NCBI GenBank assembly: GCA_023391335.1
Contig: JAEWBG010000054.1
Coordinates: 1 to 6,999 of the forward strand
Length of the DNA: 6,999 bases
DNA from: Pseudomonadota bacterium
GTDB taxonomy: Bacteria > Pseudomonadota > Gammaproteobacteria > Steroidobacterales > Steroidobacteraceae
Reading direction: 5' to 3'
The notes under the pieces were generated by a model. It made no database searches. It worked only from the letters and a program-made list of their open reading frames with translations, and was not told the DNA's origin. The first letter of the stretch is position 1. The number at the start of each line of letters is the position of its first letter. The translations under genes and the position numbers were made by a program. Of this stretch, positions 6,617 through 6,999 are shown one piece after another.

Positions 6617-6687
6617 GTCAAAACAATAAGGCTCACGTCTTCGTGAGCCTTATTCGTTTTGACCGAGAGAGGGATGAGAACCCTCGA
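6587..6687. repeat. Long inverted repeat containing an antisense copy of the tRNA T-arm and acceptor strand
   Basis: The terminator stem lies inside a larger imperfect palindrome. Beyond the 13+8 pairs, ATCCCTCTCTC (6599-6609) pairs with GAGAGAGGGAT (6665-6675), and TCGAGGGTTC (6587-6596) pairs with GAACCCTCGA (6678-6687). This gives about 42 pairs in all, interrupted by the tRNA end TCCGCCA on the left, one unpaired C and a GA/GA internal mismatch. The left arm is the mature tRNA T-arm and 3' acceptor strand, so the right arm is its reverse complement. If transcribed, it could compete with cloverleaf folding. Confidence 0.9.
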
Positions 6688-6688
6688 G
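6598..6688 (+). repeat. tRNA-3'-end/terminator repeat, copy 1
   Basis: This 91-base block begins within the tRNA T-loop and contains the last 19 bases of tRNA-Ser, the terminator hairpin and an inverted copy of the tRNA 3' strand. It recurs at 6778-6869 with a single inserted A as the only difference. Identity starts at 6598 (the preceding base differs) and ends at 6688. The repeat period is 180 bases. Confidence 0.95.
6617..6663 (+). terminator. Terminator hairpin after tRNA-Ser
   Basis: A perfect 13-bp stem, AATAAGGCTCACG (6625-6637) and CGTGAGCCTTATT (6642-6654), closes on loop TCTT. It extends by 8 more pairs (GTCAAAAC 6617-6624 with GTTTTGAC 6656-6663) past one unpaired C. The A-rich left and T-rich right flanks could serve as an intrinsic terminator in both directions, although the T-tract (CGTTTTG) is imperfect. 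It starts directly after the tRNA CCA. Confidence 0.8.
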
Positions 6689-6777
6689 CATCGAGGTGTT
6701 CGACAAAACGGCAGGACAGCCGTTTTGCGCAGCCTTTAGGCTGCCCGCAGGGCGAGGTACATGGATGTACCGAGTGC
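6682..6777 (+). ncRNA. Candidate CsrA-binding hairpin cluster in the repeat spacer
   Basis: The spacer between the two repeat copies contains four successive hairpins. They are: CCTCGA/TCGAGG with loop GCA (6682-6696); CAAAACGGC/GCCGTTTTG with hexaloop AGGACA (6704-6727); GCAGCC/GGCTGC with loop TTTA (6729-6744); and GGTAC/GTACC with hexaloop ATGGAT (6756-6771). The last reads ACATGGATGT across the loop, a full match to the reported CsrA consensus (A/U)CANGGANG(U/A). The second also exposes GGA in a six-base loop, though at a shifted position. RNA would be made by readthrough past the tRNA terminator or from an unseen promoter. Because csrA is the neighbouring gene, a CsrA-titrating function is attractive but unproven. 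Alternatively, this is a dispersed repeat that merely landed behind the tRNA. Confidence 0.45.
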
Positions 6778-6869
6778 AATCCCTCTCTCTCCGCCAGTCA
6801 AAAACAATAAGGCTCACGTCTTCGTGAGCCTTATTCGTTTTGACCGAGAGAGGGATGAGAACCCTCGAG
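6778..6869 (+). repeat. tRNA-3'-end/terminator repeat, copy 2
   Basis: This second copy of the 91-base block has one additional A in the A-run after CCA. It carries the 19 bases of the tRNA-Ser 3' end including CCA (6778-6796), the hairpin AATAAGGCTCACG/CGTGAGCCTTATT (6806-6818/6823-6835) and the inverted T-arm segment. No tRNA body precedes it; the spacer hairpin ends just before. It can act as a second terminator for RNA that passes the first. Confidence 0.95.
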
Positions 6870-6999
6870 ACTCCGGCGGCTGTCAAGCTAGTTGTCGCCT
6901 AAAGGTTAAGCAGCGTTCTGCATTAGAGGGTTTGATGCAGGACGGTTGAGCCACACTTCATCGCAGAGCGACCAGTTGCGAGTGTTGCCGCTCCAACGT
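6870..6999. other. Distal flank without a recognisable gene
   Basis: No gene is supported in the last 130 bases. One 9-bp stem (GTTCTGCAT 6915-6923 with ATGCAGGAC 6935-6943, one G-U pair, 11-base loop) is present. The next gene, possibly more tRNAs as in other gammaproteobacteria, would lie beyond the window. Confidence 0.5.

Noticed and set aside
6436..6636. Minus-strand open frame containing GERGIRTLDGLLTHTPLAG
   Set aside because: This peptide is the well-known spurious translation of the antisense strand of a tRNA-Ser gene; it exactly overlies the tRNA at 6526-6616.
6598..6869. Integrated element flanked by att sites at the tRNA 3' end
   Set aside because: The direct repeats of the tRNA 3' end look like attL/attR, but only 180 bases separate them and no integrase or cargo is present. 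At most it is a relic.
6386..6869. CRISPR array
   Set aside because: There are only two long direct repeats, with tRNA and terminator content, a single spacer and no cas genes.
6571..6949. Overlapping short open frames on both strands (peptides with NPSLSAS and KAHVFVSLI)
   Set aside because: They are translations of the tRNA 3' end, terminator and inverted repeat. The same peptide segments appear in several frames because the DNA is duplicated and palindromic.

Overview
The window looks like chromosomal core DNA of a gammaproteobacterium outside the enteric group. The evidence is the gene set and order pncC, thpR, recA, recX, alaS, csrA, tRNA-Ser(GCU), all on the + strand. The recA-recX-alaS-csrA-tRNA-Ser order is the arrangement known from Xanthomonas-type and Pseudomonas-type genomes and, with extra genes, from E. 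coli. GC content is moderately high by eye. The protein sequences fit Xanthomonadales/Nevskiales-like bacteria, but I cannot name a genus from this window.

Region 1 (1-1124): an 8-copy heptamer tandem repeat abuts the start of pncC, a stand-alone CinA-type nicotinamide-nucleotide amidase. thpR, a 2H-family RNA 2',3'-cyclic phosphodiesterase, overlaps the end of pncC by 4 bases. Region 2 (1125-2828): recA and its modulator recX, with no lexA and no canonical enterobacterial SOS box. Region 3 (2829-5538): a full-length alaS with all catalytic, editing and C-Ala features. Region 4 (5539-6143): a 321-base leader rich in ANGGAN motifs, then csrA with a strong Shine-Dalgarno and a strong intrinsic terminator.

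Region 5 (6144-6999) holds no believable protein gene and is the most interesting part. An intact tRNA-Ser(GCU) lies inside repeated, structured DNA. Upstream, a copy of only the first 22 bases of the tRNA gene is followed by a run of six hairpins. Downstream, the last 19 bases of the tRNA plus a terminator and an inverted copy of the tRNA T-arm/acceptor strand form a block of about 91 bp. That block is repeated in the same orientation 180 bp further on. The spacer between the two blocks contains more hairpins. One of them (6756-6771) shows the hexaloop ATGGAT on a GGTAC/GTACC stem and fits the published CsrA/RsmA consensus; another (6459-6472) shows AGGGAC in its loop. Since csrA is the neighbouring gene, my main hypothesis is that RNA released from this tRNA locus could bind CsrA. 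The arrangement also resembles the rtT repeat unit of the E. coli tyrT locus. This is inference from sequence, and nothing here proves transcription or binding.

Together the coding genes serve recombination and repair (recA, recX), NAD salvage (pncC), RNA end processing (thpR), alanine charging (alaS) and post-transcriptional regulation (csrA).
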